DNA from: Mycobacterium sp. IS-836
Lineage (GTDB): Bacteria > Actinomycetota > Actinomycetes > Mycobacteriales > Mycobacteriaceae
DNA length: 64,000 nucleotides
Direction of reading: 5' to 3'
Assembly (NCBI RefSeq): GCF_001954275.1
Contig: NZ_MBEU01000021.1
Location: forward strand, 62,001 to 126,000
Positions within the stretch are counted from its first letter, which is position 1, and the number at the start of each line of letters is the position of its first letter. Of the stretch, positions 52,312 through 62,395 are shown piece by piece. The notes below the pieces were generated by a model, which saw only the letters and a list, made by a program, of their open reading frames with translations, was not told the origin of the DNA and searched no databases. A program made the position numbers and the translations under genes.

Positions 52312-54252
52312 ATGCGCAGCCGTTATGCCGGCCATCCCTTCACGACGTCGACGCCGGAAATCGCGGCCGCGCTGGAGGATGTCAGCATTCCGACGCTGCT
52401 GCTTTCGCTCGTGCATATCACCGGCGACCCGCGATTCATCCGCGAGTTCAAACAGATGGGCATCTTCCTCAACGAAGTCCAGGGATTCATGTCGGAGGAG
52501 GACAAGGCACGAGCACGCGCGGCGGCACTGCCGGTGATCACCGAGTATCGAGACCGCGGCTGCCCCGAACCGGAGCCGCTGAGCCCCGAGCTCATCCGGG
52601 AAATGATGGACTGGGCGGCCTGCGAGCACGTTCCCGACGACTACCTTGCCCTCGTCTCCGAGGAGCTCGACCTCGACGGGGCCGACCCCCGCCGCCCGGC
52701 GCCCCTGCCGCCCGAGCGCGCGGCCGCGCTTCCGGTGCTCGTCGTCGGCTGCGGCGAGTCCGGCATCCTGGCCGGGGTGCGCCTGCGACAGGCCGGCATC
52801 CCCTTCACCATCGTGGAGAAGAACGCCGGTCCCGGCGGAACATGGTGGGAGAACAGCTATCCCGGTGCTCGCGTCGACGTGGCGAATCATTTCTATTGCT
52901 ACAGCTTCGAACCCAACAACGACTGGACACACTTCTTCGCCGAGCAGTACGAGCTGCAGGACTATTTCACCCGGGTGATGAACAAGCACGAGCTGACCGA
53001 GCACGTGCGGTGGAACACCGAGGTTCTCGCGGCCGAATGGCAGGACGACGCCGGCATGTGGGCCGTCACGCTGCGCTCGGCCGACGGGCAGACGAGCACA
53101 GTGCACGCGCGGGCGCTCATCACCGCGGTCGGTCAGCTGAATCGCCCCCACATCCCCGAATTCGACGGTGCCGACACCTTCGAGGGGCCGTCGTTTCACT
53201 CCGCGGCCTGGGATCACTCGGTCGACCTGACCGGCAAGCGCGTCGCGCTCGTCGGCGCCGGCGCCAGCGGCTTCCAGATCGCACCGGCGATCGCCGGAGA
53301 AGTCGAGCGGCTCACCGTCTTTCAGCGCACCGCGCAGTGGATGTTCCCGAATGCGATGTACCACGACGAAGTCGGTGACGGCGTGCGCTGGGCGATGCGT
53401 CACCTGCCGTTCTACGGCAGGTGGTACCGGTTCCTGGTGCTGTGGCCCGGCTCCGACAAGGGTCTCGACGCCGCACAGGGCGACCCGAACTATGCCGATC
53501 AGGACTATGCCGTCAGCGACATCAACGCCGCCGCGCGGATGATGTTCACCCAATGGATCACCAGCCAAGTCGGCGACGGCCCAGACTCCCAAGAACTGCT
53601 GACGAAGGTCATGCCCGACTATCCCGCCACCGGCAAGCGCACGTTGCAGGACAACGGCAGCTGGCTGCAGACACTGCAACGGGACAACGTCGAGCTGGTG
53701 CGGACGCCGATCCGCAAGATCGTGCCACGCGGTGTCATCACCGACGACGGCGAGACCCACGAGGCCGACGTCATCGTGTACGCCACCGGATTCCGGCACA
53801 CCGATGTGCTGTGGCCGCTGGAAATCACCGGCGGTGACGGGATCGACCTGCACGACATGTGGGGGAGCCGGCCCTACGCCTACCTGGGCGTCACAGTTCC
53901 GCAATTTCCCAACTTCTTCATCATCTACGGACCCGGCACGCACCTCGCGCATGGTGGCAGCCTGATCTTCCAGTCCGAACTGCAGATGCGCTACATCGAT
54001 CAGTGCCTGAAGCGGCTGGCGGAGCCGAACGTGCATTCCGTGGAACCGCGTCCGGAGGCGGCCACCGATTGGCACCGGCGCACTCAGACCCAGATCAAGA
54101 AGATGGTGTGGTCACATCCCGCCGTCAAGCACTCGTACTTCAAGAACGCCGACGGGGAGATCCACACCGTCAGCCCGTGGCGCCTCAACGAGTACTGGGC
54201 TGCCGTCCGCGAACCGGACTGGTCACAATTCGTCGTACGAGAGCGAAAGTGA
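52312..54252 (+). CDS. Baeyer-Villiger monooxygenase, HAPMO-like with N-terminal helical extension (646 aa)
   Basis: Flavin monooxygenase that inserts oxygen next to a ketone using NADPH. FAD site VVGCGESG at residues 144-151, the BVMO fingerprint FEGPSFHSAAWD at 290-301, and the NADP site VGAGASG at 314-320. The first 130 residues (SIPTLLLSLVHITGDPRFIREFKQ...) form an extension like that of 4-hydroxyacetophenone monooxygenase. ATG at 52312 preceded by a TTG. It is 10 bp upstream of a zinc alcohol dehydrogenase gene on the same strand, so alcohol-to-ketone-to-ester conversion is a coherent pathway. Substrate unknown. Confidence 0.92.
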   Translation: MRSRYAGHPFTTSTPEIAAALEDVSIPTLLLSLVHITGDPRFIREFKQMGIFLNEVQGFMSEEDKARARAAALPVITEYRDRGCPEPEPLSPELIREMMDWAACEHVPDDYLALVSEELDLDGADPRRPAPLPPERAAALPVLVVGCGESGILAGVRLRQAGIPFTIVEKNAGPGGTWWENSYPGARVDVANHFYCYSFEPNNDWTHFFAEQYELQDYFTRVMNKHELTEHVRWNTEVLAAEWQDDAGMWAVTLRSADGQTSTVHARALITAVGQLNRPHIPEFDGADTFEGPSFHSAAWDHSVDLTGKRVALVGAGASGFQIAPAIAGEVERLTVFQRTAQWMFPNAMYHDEVGDGVRWAMRHLPFYGRWYRFLVLWPGSDKGLDAAQGDPNYADQDYAVSDINAAARMMFTQWITSQVGDGPDSQELLTKVMPDYPATGKRTLQDNGSWLQTLQRDNVELVRTPIRKIVPRGVITDDGETHEADVIVYATGFRHTDVLWPLEITGGDGIDLHDMWGSRPYAYLGVTVPQFPNFFIIYGPGTHLAHGGSLIFQSELQMRYIDQCLKRLAEPNVHSVEPRPEAATDWHRRTQTQIKKMVWSHPAVKHSYFKNADGEIHTVSPWRLNEYWAAVREPDWSQFVVRERK

Positions 54253-54262
54253 AGCGTCAACC

Positions 54263-55288
54263 ATGCGCACAGTAGTCGTCGACGGGCCCCGGAGCATCAG
54301 GGTCGATACGCGTCCCGATCCGGCGCTTTCCGGACTCGACGGGGCGATCGTCGAGGTCACCGCCGCGGGCATCTGCGGATCGGACCTGCACTTCTACGAG
54401 GCCGATTTCCCCCTCACCGAGCCGATGACGCTGGGCCACGAGGCAGTGGGCACCGTCGTCGAAATCGGACCCGAGGTGCGCACCGTCAAGGTTGGCGATC
54501 AGGTCATGGTGTCGTCGGTCACGGGCTGCGGTGCGTGCCCCGGCTGCGCCACCCGCGATCCGGTCATGTGCTACTCCGGATTTCAGATCTTCGGCGGCGG
54601 CGTGCTCGCCGGCGCGCAGGCGGATCTTCTCGCCGTGCCCGCCGCCGACTTCCAGCTGCTCAAGATTCCGGAGGCGATCAGCACCGAACAGGCGCTGCTG
54701 CTCACCGACAACCTCGCCACCGGCTGGGCGGCGGCGCAGCGCGCCGACATTCCCTACGGCGGCACCGTTGCGGTCATCGGTCTGGGCGCGGTCGGCCTGT
54801 GCTCGCTGCGCAGCGCGCTTTTCCAGGGCGCGGCAACGGTTTTCGCCGTCGATCGGATCGATGGCCGCCTCGACCGGGCGGCCCGGTGGGGGGCGACGCC
54901 GATCAAGGCTCCGGCGGTCGAGGCCATCCTGACCGCCACCGGAGGTCGCGGCGCCGACGCAGTGATCGATGCCGTCGCCACGGACGCATCCCTGACCGAC
55001 GCGCTCAACGCGGTGCGGACGGGCGGCACGGTCTCCGTTGTCGGTGTGCACGACATGAATCCGTTTCCGCTCAACGCCCTGGGCTGCCTGATCCGCAGCA
55101 TCACGCTGCGGATGACCACGGCGCCGGTGCAGCGAACCTGGCCAGAATTGATCCCGCTGCTTCAGTCGGGCCGGCTCGACGTCGACGGCATCTTCACCAC
55201 GAGGCTGCCTTTGGAGGAAGCGGCCAAGGGCTACGCGACCGCGGAGTCGCGATCCGGCGAGGACGTGAAAATTCTGCTCACGCCGTAG
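54263..55288 (+). CDS. Zinc-dependent alcohol dehydrogenase (341 aa)
   Basis: Medium-chain dehydrogenase. Catalytic zinc ligands Cys in [11 protein letters not shown] (about residue 38) and His-Glu in LGHEAVG (about 59-60); structural zinc in [16 protein letters not shown] (near 90-107). Nucleotide motif [11 protein letters not shown] near 172. ATG at 54263, 10 bp after the BVMO. It may supply ketones to the BVMO. In M. tuberculosis a dehydrogenase (Rv1895) stands in the same place before Rv1896c, so this may be its counterpart. Its 3' end overlaps the convergent methyltransferase by 11 bp. Confidence 0.88.
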   Translation: MRTVVVDGPRSIRVDTRPDPALSGLDGAIVEVTAAGICGSDLHFYEADFPLTEPMTLGHEAVGTVVEIGPEVRTVKVGDQVMVSSVTGCGACPGCATRDPVMCYSGFQIFGGGVLAGAQADLLAVPAADFQLLKIPEAISTEQALLLTDNLATGWAAAQRADIPYGGTVAVIGLGAVGLCSLRSALFQGAATVFAVDRIDGRLDRAARWGATPIKAPAVEAILTATGGRGADAVIDAVATDASLTDALNAVRTGGTVSVVGVHDMNPFPLNALGCLIRSITLRMTTAPVQRTWPELIPLLQSGRLDVDGIFTTRLPLEEAAKGYATAESRSGEDVKILLTP

Positions 55289-56207
55289 CTCGTGTCGCGG
55301 TGACGTACTGCGAGCGCATGAAGCTGTCGATCTTGACGTCCACGTCCGGTGGCGTCATGCCGTAACCGGCCTGCAACTCAGGGTTGTTGCGGACGGGCTC
55401 GACCGCCCAGCCATGGCTGGCCAGCCATTCGGCGGGCTCCGCCCTCGTCTCGTAGGTGAGCGCGGAGAAGTCCACGTCACCCGACATGTTCACGCCCGGA
55501 TGCGTCGACTCCAGGGCCTCGAGCTGTTCGCGGTCCAGCCGCGAGCCCAACGCGCCCAACGCAACTCGGCTACCCGGCGCACACAGCTCGGTGATTCGAG
55601 TGAACAAAGCGGTTTGCGCGTCGTCGGTCAAGTAGGGCAACACCCCCTCGACCGACCAGGCGCTCGGGCTTTGCGGGTCGAAACCCGCCGCCCTCAATGG
55701 GGTCGGCCAATCCGTGCGTAGATCGGCCGCGACCTCGATCCTGTGGGCCTTCGACTTCGCGCCGTGCTCACCCAACACGCGCGCCTTGAATTCCAGGACT
55801 TTCGGTAGATCAACCTCGAAAACCGTTGCGCCTTCCGGCCATTCGAGGCGATACGCCCGGGAATCCAATCCGGCGGCGACGATCACCGCCTGCCGGATGC
55901 CGATTTCGCCGGCCGAGGTGAAGAAGTCGTCGAAGAAGCGCGTCTGCACGCCGTAAAGGCGGGGAAATGCGGTCTCGTCCTCGGTGGTGCCCGGGTTGGC
56001 CAGTACACCCGTGAGATATGGGTCCTGTGCGGCGGCGATGAAGAGCTTCGCGTAGTCGTCGCGGACCAGCGGTTGCGCGCTCGCGGCGTGCACGGCGCGC
56101 CACCCCGCCACCAGCAGCGCGGTATAACCCACGCCGCTGACGATGTCCCAGTCGTCGTCCTCGGAACGAAGTGACCCGAATTCGGGTGTCCTGCTCACGG
56201 TAACCAA
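55278..56207 (-). CDS. SAM-dependent methyltransferase, mycobacterial TIGR00027-type (Rv1896c-type, 309 aa)
   Basis: Class I methyltransferase of the large mycobacterial family with leucine-carboxyl-methyltransferase relatives. Motifs: [20 protein letters not shown], the SAM loop [35 protein letters not shown] near residues 107-141, and [12 protein letters not shown] later. Length and position match Rv1896c (303 aa). GTG or ATG at 56207 ([13 protein letters not shown]). Several paralogues exist per genome; substrate unknown. Confidence 0.9.
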   Translation of the reverse strand: MVTVSRTPEFGSLRSEDDDWDIVSGVGYTALLVAGWRAVHAASAQPLVRDDYAKLFIAAAQDPYLTGVLANPGTTEDETAFPRLYGVQTRFFDDFFTSAGEIGIRQAVIVAAGLDSRAYRLEWPEGATVFEVDLPKVLEFKARVLGEHGAKSKAHRIEVAADLRTDWPTPLRAAGFDPQSPSAWSVEGVLPYLTDDAQTALFTRITELCAPGSRVALGALGSRLDREQLEALESTHPGVNMSGDVDFSALTYETRAEPAEWLASHGWAVEPVRNNPELQAGYGMTPPDVDVKIDSFMRSQYVTATRATA

Positions 56208-56220
56208 ACTACCGGCGGCC

Positions 56221-56652
56221 TCAGAGCTCGAGAAGGACCGTCACGGGGCCGTCGTTCGTCAATTCGACCTGCATCATCGCACCGAACACGCCCGTTTCCA
56301 CGTGCGCTCCGAGTTCACGCAGCGCCTCGGCGAACTCCGTCACGAGCGGTTCCGCGACCGGCCCCGGGGCGGCCGCGTTCCACGACGGTCGGCGTCCCTT
56401 CGCCGTGTCGGCGTAGAGGGTGAACTGGCTGACCACCAAGATGGGCGCGTTCACGTCGGCGGCCGAGCGTTCGTCGGTGAGAATGCGCAGATTCCATAGC
56501 TTTTCGGCGAGCCGCCGCGCCTTGTCCGCGTCATCGCTGTGGGTGACGCCGACGAACGCGAGCAGTCCCTGGTTATCCGGCCGAATGGCGCCCACCACAC
56601 GGCCATCCACCGACACCGCTGCCCTCGAGACCCTTTGCACAAGAACCCGCAT
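56221..56652 (-). CDS. dtd: D-aminoacyl-tRNA deacylase (Dtd, 143 aa)
   Basis: Homodimeric enzyme that hydrolyses D-aminoacyl-tRNA, protecting translation. The active-site motifs [23 protein letters not shown] (residues about 77-99) and [11 protein letters not shown] at the end, with the cross-subunit Gly-Pro, are intact. Starts [17 protein letters not shown] at ATG 56652; a long frame upstream is not homologous. Same length as Rv1897c. Convergent with nothing; its start lies 31 bp from the divergent Rv1898-type gene. Confidence 0.95.
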   Translation of the reverse strand: MRVLVQRVSRAAVSVDGRVVGAIRPDNQGLLAFVGVTHSDDADKARRLAEKLWNLRILTDERSAADVNAPILVVSQFTLYADTAKGRRPSWNAAAPGPVAEPLVTEFAEALRELGAHVETGVFGAMMQVELTNDGPVTVLLEL

Positions 56653-56683
56653 GGGCCTCGATGCTGCCAGGTACGCTCGTCGG

Positions 56684-56989
56684 GTGTCCGTGCTCGTCGC
56701 ATTTTCGGTCACCCCGCTCGGGGTCGGCGAGGGCGTCGGCGAGATGGTTGCCGAAGCCGTTCGGGTGGTTCGCGATTCCGGCCTGCCCAACAAGACGGAC
56801 TCGATGTTCACCGTCGTCGAAGGCGAGACCTGGGAAGAAGTGATGCTGGTGGTGCAGCGCGCGGTGGAGGCCGTCGCCGCCCGCGCCCCGCGGGTCAGCA
56901 CCGTGATCAAGGTGGACTGGCGCAAGGGCGCCACCGACGCGATGACGGAGAAGGTCGCGTCAGTCGAGCGCCATCTGTCCCACGGCTAG
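56684..56989 (+). CDS. Thiamine-binding-like MTH1187/YkoF-type protein (Rv1898-type, 101 aa)
   Basis: Small ferredoxin-like fold protein of the MTH1187 family, whose members bind thiamine-like or anion ligands. It reads [47 protein letters not shown], then [17 protein letters not shown] near the end. A GTG at 56684 fits the conserved N-terminus; the frame is open upstream over the dtd start but unrelated. Same length as Rv1898. The stop overlaps the convergent macro-domain gene stop. Confidence 0.87.
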   Translation: MSVLVAFSVTPLGVGEGVGEMVAEAVRVVRDSGLPNKTDSMFTVVEGETWEEVMLVVQRAVEAVAARAPRVSTVIKVDWRKGATDAMTEKVASVERHLSHG

Positions 56990-57480
56990 CGCTCGACGGC
57001 GTCCCGGAACGCTCGCTCGGCCGGGTCACCGTGGACCGCGAACACCACCCGCTCGAGCGAACTCGGCTGGTGCTGCCGCACGGCGTCGACCATCAGGCGC
57101 GCGGCGTCTTCGAGCGGGAAGCCACCCACCCCCGTGCCGAACGCGACCAGTGCCAGCGAGCGGCAACCCAGCTCGTCGGCCTTGCGCAGCGTCGAACTCG
57201 TGGCCCGCGCGATGATCTCGGCCGAGGTGGGGCCGCCCAGCTCCATCGTCGCCGCGTGGATCACGTAGCGAGCCGGCATGTCGCCGGCGGTGGTCTCGAC
57301 GGCATCCCCGAGGCCGATCGGCGCCTTCTCGGTCGATTCGCGTTGCACGTCGGGTCCACCGGCGCGGGCGATCGCCGCGGCGACGCCGCCTCCGTGCCGC
57401 AGCTCGGTGTTGGCGGCGTTGGTGATCGCGTCGAGTTCGAGCTTGGTGACGTCGGCCTGCAATACCTCTAACTCGATCAT
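56986..57480 (-). CDS. Macro-domain protein (ADP-ribose-binding; LppD-like without lipobox, 164 aa)
   Basis: Macro domain that binds ADP-ribose or O-acetyl-ADP-ribose, often hydrolysing it. Motifs: [37 protein letters not shown] (residues 6-42) with the Asn-Ala-Ala-Asn ribose-binding strand, and [20 protein letters not shown] near 112. M. tuberculosis LppD (Rv1899c) is about twice as long and lipidated; here there is no signal or lipobox and the ATG at 57480 gives only the domain. Substrate by family is ADP-ribosylated protein, nucleic acid or metabolite. Confidence 0.9.
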   Translation of the reverse strand: MIELEVLQADVTKLELDAITNAANTELRHGGGVAAAIARAGGPDVQRESTEKAPIGLGDAVETTAGDMPARYVIHAATMELGGPTSAEIIARATSSTLRKADELGCRSLALVAFGTGVGGFPLEDAARLMVDAVRQHQPSSLERVVFAVHGDPAERAFRDAVER

Positions 57481-57525
57481 CGGTTCATCCTCTCGCAGCC
57501 GTCCCGCGGGCGCGCCAGTAGGCTC

Positions 57526-58794
57526 ATGCCGGTGAGCGCACGCGCAGGCATCGTGGTCACCGGGACCGAGGTCCTCACCGGCCGGATCCAGGACCGAAAC
57601 GGGCCGTGGATCGCCGACCGCCTCCTGGAACTGGGCGTGGAGCTGGCACACATCACGATCTGCGGTGACCGCCCCGCCGACATCGAGGCGCAGCTGCGCT
57701 TCATGGCGGGCCAGGGCGTGGATCTGATCATCACCAGCGGCGGCCTTGGACCGACCGCCGACGATATGACGGTCGAGGTGGTGGCGCGGTTCTGCGAACG
57801 GGAGTTGGTGCTCGACGAAGTTGTCGAGGGCAAGATCGCCGATATCCTCAAGCGGCTGATGGCGCACTTCGATACGGAAAGCTTCGATGCGGTGCGCGCC
57901 GCGAACCGCAAGCAGGCCATGGTTCCCGCGGGTTCGCAGGTGCTCGATCCGGTGGGCACCGCGCCGGGTGTCGTGGTCCCCGGAAAGCCGGCCGTGATCG
58001 TGCTGCCCGGACCGCCGCGGGAGCTTCAGCCGATGTGGCGCAGGGCCATCGAGACCCCCGCGGCGCAGCAGGCGATCGCGGGCCGAACGATATACCGGCA
58101 GGAGACGATTCGGATGTTCGGTCTGCCCGAGTCGGGGCTGGCCGAAACCCTGCGCAGCGCCGAGGCGTCCATTTCCGGTTTTGACGCGCTGGAAATCACC
58201 ACGTGCTTGCGCCGGGGCGAGATCGAAATGGTCACCCGCTACGAACCCGACGCCGCGGACGCCTATGCGCAGCTGACAAAGCTGCTGCGGGACCGGCACG
58301 GACAGCAGCTCTTTTCCGAGGACGGCTCCCAGGTCGACGATCTGGTCGCCCGGTTGCTGGCCGGCCGCCGGATCGCGACGGCGGAATCCTGCACCGCGGG
58401 GATGGTGGCGGCGCGGCTGACCGACCGGGCGGGGTCGTCGGACTACGTGGCCGGCGGCGTGGTGGCCTACTCGAACGAGGCCAAGGCGGAGCTACTCGGC
58501 GTCGACCCGGCGCTGATCCAGGAGCACGGTGCGGTGTCCGAGCCGGTGGCCGAGGCGATGGCGGCGGGCGCGTTGCGGCGCTTCGGCGCCGACACCGCCG
58601 TCGCGACGACGGGCATCGCCGGGCCGGGCGGGGGAACGCCGGAAAAGCCCGTCGGCACAGTATGTTTCACGGTGATGCTGGGGGACGGCCGCACCGATAC
58701 CCGGACGCTGCGCTTGCCCGGGAACCGCTCCGACATCCGGGAGCGATCGACGACGGTGGCGATGCACCTGTTGCGGCGCCTGCTCAGCGGCTAG
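57526..58794 (+). CDS. cinA: CinA-family protein: nicotinamide-mononucleotide deamidase/ADP-ribose pyrophosphatase-like (422 aa)
   Basis: Two-domain CinA protein. N-terminal MoaB/MPT-binding-like domain: [47 protein letters not shown] near residues 68-83. C-terminal PncC NMN-deamidase domain: [46 protein letters not shown] (about 280-325) and [21 protein letters not shown]. Length matches Rv1901 (430 aa). ATG at 57526; a GTG two codons on is an alternative. Acts in NAD recycling; the competence role of the name is historical. Confidence 0.93.
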   Translation: MPVSARAGIVVTGTEVLTGRIQDRNGPWIADRLLELGVELAHITICGDRPADIEAQLRFMAGQGVDLIITSGGLGPTADDMTVEVVARFCERELVLDEVVEGKIADILKRLMAHFDTESFDAVRAANRKQAMVPAGSQVLDPVGTAPGVVVPGKPAVIVLPGPPRELQPMWRRAIETPAAQQAIAGRTIYRQETIRMFGLPESGLAETLRSAEASISGFDALEITTCLRRGEIEMVTRYEPDAADAYAQLTKLLRDRHGQQLFSEDGSQVDDLVARLLAGRRIATAESCTAGMVAARLTDRAGSSDYVAGGVVAYSNEAKAELLGVDPALIQEHGAVSEPVAEAMAAGALRRFGADTAVATTGIAGPGGGTPEKPVGTVCFTVMLGDGRTDTRTLRLPGNRSDIRERSTTVAMHLLRRLLSG

Positions 58795-58795
58795 C

Positions 58796-60043
58796 TCACG
58801 TCACTTCACTCGGCAGGAAAGCGCTTTCGGCGGTGCCGAAGCGAATCCCGGTGGCGTCCTTGCCGATCAGCGTGAGGAAAGCCACCGCGATCAGCACCGG
58901 CACGATCGTCGCCGCCAGCGCGAACGGATAGCCGTGCGACTCGGCAAGGCGTTCCTGGATGGGTAAGTTGAACGCCGCCAACAGGTTTCCGAGCTGGTAG
59001 GTGACCCCGGGGTAGAGGCCACGGATGGCGTCCGGCGACAGCTCGGTCAGGTGCGCCGGGATCACACCCCACGCGCCCTGCACGCAGAGCTGCATCAGGA
59101 ACGAGCCGAGACACAGCATCGCCGCGGTGCGCGAATAGGCGAACAACGGCACGATCGGCAGGCCGAGCACCGCACAGAAGACGACGGTATAGCGGCGGCT
59201 GAACCGTTGCGACAGCGTGCCGAAGAATAGCCCGCCGATGATCGCGCCGATGTTGTACACCACGGCGATCCATTTGACGGTCACGCTGGACAGACCCGCG
59301 CCCTGGTTCGCCGTCGCGCCCAGGAAGGTCGGGTAGACGTCCTGCGTTCCGTGGCTCATCCAGTTGAACGCGGTCATCAGCAGCACCAGGTAGACGAACC
59401 GGCGGATGATCGCGCCCTCGCGCAGCACGTCGCGAATCCTGGTGCTGGTGAGCCGCATTCGATCCTGCGCCGCCTCCCAAACCTCGGACTCCTCGACGCG
59501 ATAGCGGATGATCAGGCTGATCAGGGCCGGGACGATGCTCAAGGCGAACAACCAGCGCCACGACAGGCCAAGCCAATTCATCACCACCAGCGAGGCCACG
59601 CTGGCCAGCAGGTAGCCGAAGGCGTAGCCCTCCTGCAACAGCCCGGAGAAAAATCCGCGCCGCTCGACGGGCACCTTTTCCATGGCCAGCGCGGCGCCCA
59701 GCCCCCATTCGCCGCCCATGCCGATGCCGTAGAGCACGCGCAGGATCACCAGCACGGTGAAGTTGGGCGCGAACGCGCACAGGAATCCCACCACGGAGTA
59801 GAACATCACGTCGACCATCAGCGGGAGCCGCCGGCCGACGCGGTCGGCCCACAGCCCGAACAACAGCGCGCCGACCGGGCGCATCACCAGTGTCGCCGTG
59901 GTGATGAACGCGACCTCGGTCTTGCTCTGGTGGAAAGTCTTTGCGATGTCGGCATAGACGAACACCACGATGAAGTAGTCGAAGGCATCCATCGTCCAGC
60001 CCAACAACGCGGCGACGAATGAATTTCGCTGGTCGGCGGTCAT
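58796..60043 (-). CDS. MFS transporter, NanT/sialate:H+ symporter-like (Rv1902c-type, 415 aa)
   Basis: Twelve-helix major facilitator with sequence character of the SHS (sialate/lactate) family: [22 protein letters not shown] opening, [24 protein letters not shown] motif [26 protein letters not shown], and [18 protein letters not shown]. Length matches NanT of M. tuberculosis (422 aa). ATG at 60043 with a weak ribosome site; a GTG at 60082 would add 13 residues. Transported compound is not certain; sialic acid use by mycobacteria is unproven. Confidence 0.87.
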   Translation of the reverse strand: MTADQRNSFVAALLGWTMDAFDYFIVVFVYADIAKTFHQSKTEVAFITTATLVMRPVGALLFGLWADRVGRRLPLMVDVMFYSVVGFLCAFAPNFTVLVILRVLYGIGMGGEWGLGAALAMEKVPVERRGFFSGLLQEGYAFGYLLASVASLVVMNWLGLSWRWLFALSIVPALISLIIRYRVEESEVWEAAQDRMRLTSTRIRDVLREGAIIRRFVYLVLLMTAFNWMSHGTQDVYPTFLGATANQGAGLSSVTVKWIAVVYNIGAIIGGLFFGTLSQRFSRRYTVVFCAVLGLPIVPLFAYSRTAAMLCLGSFLMQLCVQGAWGVIPAHLTELSPDAIRGLYPGVTYQLGNLLAAFNLPIQERLAESHGYPFALAATIVPVLIAVAFLTLIGKDATGIRFGTAESAFLPSEVT

Positions 60044-60134
60044 CTTCTGCCGGGGATTATTTTGACGACTGCGTGTGGTCACTTGAGCATCGTGCAGTAC
60101 CAGGCGGCGCCGCGCGAGAGTAAGTTGACCGAAC

Positions 60135-61202
60135 ATGCGAATCATCGACGCCGATGGACACGTTGCCGAGAACCCCTCGCTGGCGATCGAGGCGATCAAA
60201 CGCTGGCCGGAATACATCAAACCCAGCACCGACGGGCGGCCGAGCCTGACATTCGAGGGCCGCAACTATCCGGAGGACCGGGGCCCCGGCGCGGGGTGCC
60301 CGCCCGAGCACGGAATCAGCAAGGCGGCCGACCTCAATTGCCGCTCGCCCGAGGGCGTGCTGGGCGACGCCGACCGCGATCACATCGACACGATGGTGCT
60401 CTATCCCAGCCTTGGGCTGTGCGCGCCGAGCCTCGAGGATCCGGAGTTCGCCGCGGGATTCTCGCGGCTCTACAACCAGTGGATCGCCGATTTTTGCGCC
60501 TCGTCGGGCGGCCGGTTGCGCGGCGTCGCCGTCACCCCGATCGAGCACGGCCAGGCCGCCATCGACGTCATGACCGAGGCCAAGGAGCTCGGGCTGGTGG
60601 CGACCCTGGTCCCGCCCGCGCTGAAGACCCGCAACCTAGACCACCCTGACCTCGACCCGTTCTACGCCGCCGCCGTGGAGCTCGGGATGCCGCTGGGCAT
60701 TCACGGCGCCCCCGGCATTCACCTGCCGAAGATCGGCGTGGACCGCTTCACCAATTACATTCAGGTGCACTGCATCAGCTTTCCGTTCGACCAGATGACC
60801 GCGATGACGGCGATGGTGTCCGGCGGCGTCTTCGAGCGGCATCCGCAGTTGCGGGTCGCCTTTCTCGAAGCGGGGGCGGGCTGGGTGCCGTTCTTCATGG
60901 ACCGGCTGCACGAGCATTACGAGAAGCGGGGCGATTGGGTGGAACGCGGTTGGCGCCGCGACCCGCACGAGTATCTGGCCGCGGGCAACATCTTCGTGAC
61001 CTGTGAGCCGGAGGAGCCGATCCTGCCCGGCGTGATCGACGTGCTCGGCTCCGACTTCATCATGTTCGCCAGCGATTACCCGCATTGGGACGGCGAATGG
61101 CCGGAGAGCACCAAGCATTTGCGGACCCGCGCCGACATCAGCGAGGAGGCCCGCGAAAAGATCGGCGGGCTTAACGCGCAGCGCTTCTACGGGCTGAACT
61201 GA
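60135..61202 (+). CDS. Amidohydrolase-2 family protein (ACMSD/decarboxylase-like, 355 aa)
   Basis: TIM-barrel metal-dependent hydrolase or decarboxylase. It has the D-A-D-G-H start ([14 protein letters not shown]), [17 protein letters not shown] mid-barrel His near 189, and [18 protein letters not shown] with the late Asp near 320. The [18 protein letters not shown] insertion and other features resemble mycobacterial carboxymuconate/salicylate-type members used in aromatic or sterol catabolism. ATG at 60135. Lies 92 bp from the divergent transporter start. Substrate unknown. Confidence 0.87.
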   Translation: MRIIDADGHVAENPSLAIEAIKRWPEYIKPSTDGRPSLTFEGRNYPEDRGPGAGCPPEHGISKAADLNCRSPEGVLGDADRDHIDTMVLYPSLGLCAPSLEDPEFAAGFSRLYNQWIADFCASSGGRLRGVAVTPIEHGQAAIDVMTEAKELGLVATLVPPALKTRNLDHPDLDPFYAAAVELGMPLGIHGAPGIHLPKIGVDRFTNYIQVHCISFPFDQMTAMTAMVSGGVFERHPQLRVAFLEAGAGWVPFFMDRLHEHYEKRGDWVERGWRRDPHEYLAAGNIFVTCEPEEPILPGVIDVLGSDFIMFASDYPHWDGEWPESTKHLRTRADISEEAREKIGGLNAQRFYGLN

Positions 61203-61207
61203 CGTCC

Positions 61208-61609
61208 ATGGGCCCCTTCCTCATTCGCGCCGCGCTGACAGGGTTTGCGTTGTGGGTAGTCACCCAGCTGGTCCATGGGCTGACGTTCGTGGGCGGCAAT
61301 ACGACGCTGCAGAAGATCGGCATCATCTTCGTCGTCGCCGTCATCTTCGGTCTGGTCAACGCGATCATCAAGCCGATCGTGCAGATCCTCTCGATCCCGC
61401 TGTACATCCTGACGCTTGGCCTTTTCCACATCGTCGTCAATGCGTTGATGCTGTGGATCACCGCGCGGATCACCGAACACACCACCCACTGGGGACTGCA
61501 GATCGATCACTTCTGGTGGACCGCGATCTGGGCGGCGATCGCGCTGTCGATCGTGAGCTGGCTGCTATCGCTGCTGAGCCGCGACGTCCGACGGGTCACG
61601 AACCGGTAG
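61208..61609 (+). CDS. Phage-holin-family-IV-like membrane protein (Rv1903-type, 133 aa)
   Basis: Four hydrophobic helices: FLIRAALTGFALWVVTQLVH, IGIIFVVAVIFGLVNAIIKPIVQ, ILSIPLYILTLGLFHIVVNALMLWI and FWWTAIWAAIALSIVSWLLSLL, with the conserved N-A-I-I-K-P. The family (YvlD-like) has an unknown role; it is not a phage gene despite the name. ATG at 61208, 5 bp after the amidohydrolase stop, so probably co-transcribed. Length matches Rv1903 (134 aa). Convergent with the enoyl-CoA hydratase gene, 3 bp apart. Confidence 0.87.
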   Translation: MGPFLIRAALTGFALWVVTQLVHGLTFVGGNTTLQKIGIIFVVAVIFGLVNAIIKPIVQILSIPLYILTLGLFHIVVNALMLWITARITEHTTHWGLQIDHFWWTAIWAAIALSIVSWLLSLLSRDVRRVTNR

Positions 61610-61612
61610 TCG

Positions 61613-62395
61613 TCAGCGGGCCCGCCAGCTCGGCGGCCGCTTCTCGGCGAAGGCACGCGGCCCTTCCTTCGCGTCTTCCGTCGCGAAAACGCGGTCGCTG
61701 TGCCGGGTCTCGTTCTCGTATGCCGATTCGAGGTCGAGCGCCAGGCCCTCGAGCGCCGACTGCTTCGTCGCAAACACCGCCAGCGGCGCGTTGGCCGCGA
61801 TGCGCTCGGCGTAGTCATACGCCGTCTCCATCAGCTGATCCGCCGGCACCACGCGATTGAGCAGTCCCATGGCCAGGGCTCGCTCCGCGTCGACCATGTC
61901 GGCGGTCAGCAGCAGTTCCATCGCCAGCGCGTACGGCAGCTGGCGCGGCAGGCGGACCGTGCTTCCACCGCCGGCGAACAGGCCGCGCTTGGGCTCCATC
62001 ACCGCGAATCGCGCGTCGGGCACGGCCACTCGAATGTCGGTGCAGCCCAACATCTCGAAGCCGCCCGCCACGCAGGTACCGTTCACCGCGGCGATGATCG
62101 GCTTGTACACCGGGAAGCGATGCAAGACGGCGTGGATGGCGTCGTCCTTGTTCCAGCCTTCGGGCTGGGGCAGGTCGCCGGTGAGTTCCGGGATGAATTT
62201 CTTCAAGTCGGCACCGGTGCAGAAATCCCGCCCGACGCCCGTGACCACGGCAACCCAGGCGCTGGCGTCATCGCGAAAGGCGGCCCAGGCGTGGGCCAAA
62301 TCGCGGAAATGTTCCATGTCCAGCGAGTTGCGGGTCTCGGGACGGTTGATCGTGATGGTGGCGATGTGCGCGCGCAGGGCGTAATCGATGCTCAC
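61613..62395 (-). CDS. Enoyl-CoA hydratase/isomerase family protein (260 aa)
   Basis: Crotonase-fold enzyme. CoA-binding NRPETRNSLDMEH near residues 17-29, oxyanion segment GVGRDFCTGADLKKF at 52-66 and AVNGTCVAGGFEMLGCTDIRVAVPDARFAVMEPKRGLF at about 103-140. The canonical catalytic Glu of the second motif is E133 region (MEPKRG). GTG at 62395 overlaps the preceding aao stop by 4 bp, so translation is coupled to D-amino acid oxidase. The frame continues upstream but only as an aao shadow. Substrate unknown. Confidence 0.88.
   Translation of the reverse strand: MSIDYALRAHIATITINRPETRNSLDMEHFRDLAHAWAAFRDDASAWVAVVTGVGRDFCTGADLKKFIPELTGDLPQPEGWNKDDAIHAVLHRFPVYKPIIAAVNGTCVAGGFEMLGCTDIRVAVPDARFAVMEPKRGLFAGGGSTVRLPRQLPYALAMELLLTADMVDAERALAMGLLNRVVPADQLMETAYDYAERIAANAPLAVFATKQSALEGLALDLESAYENETRHSDRVFATEDAKEGPRAFAEKRPPSWRAR

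Noticed and set aside
51940..54075. 711-codon open frame on the minus strand
   Set aside because: Shadow of the BVMO gene, whose FAD, NADP and fingerprint motifs are intact on the plus strand.
57526..58794. Competence gene (by CinA name)
   Set aside because: Domains are those of NMN deamidase and MoaB-like proteins; competence is a historical label.
61208..61609. Prophage signal from a holin-family protein
   Set aside because: The YvlD/holin-IV-like family is chromosomal in mycobacteria and no other phage gene is near.
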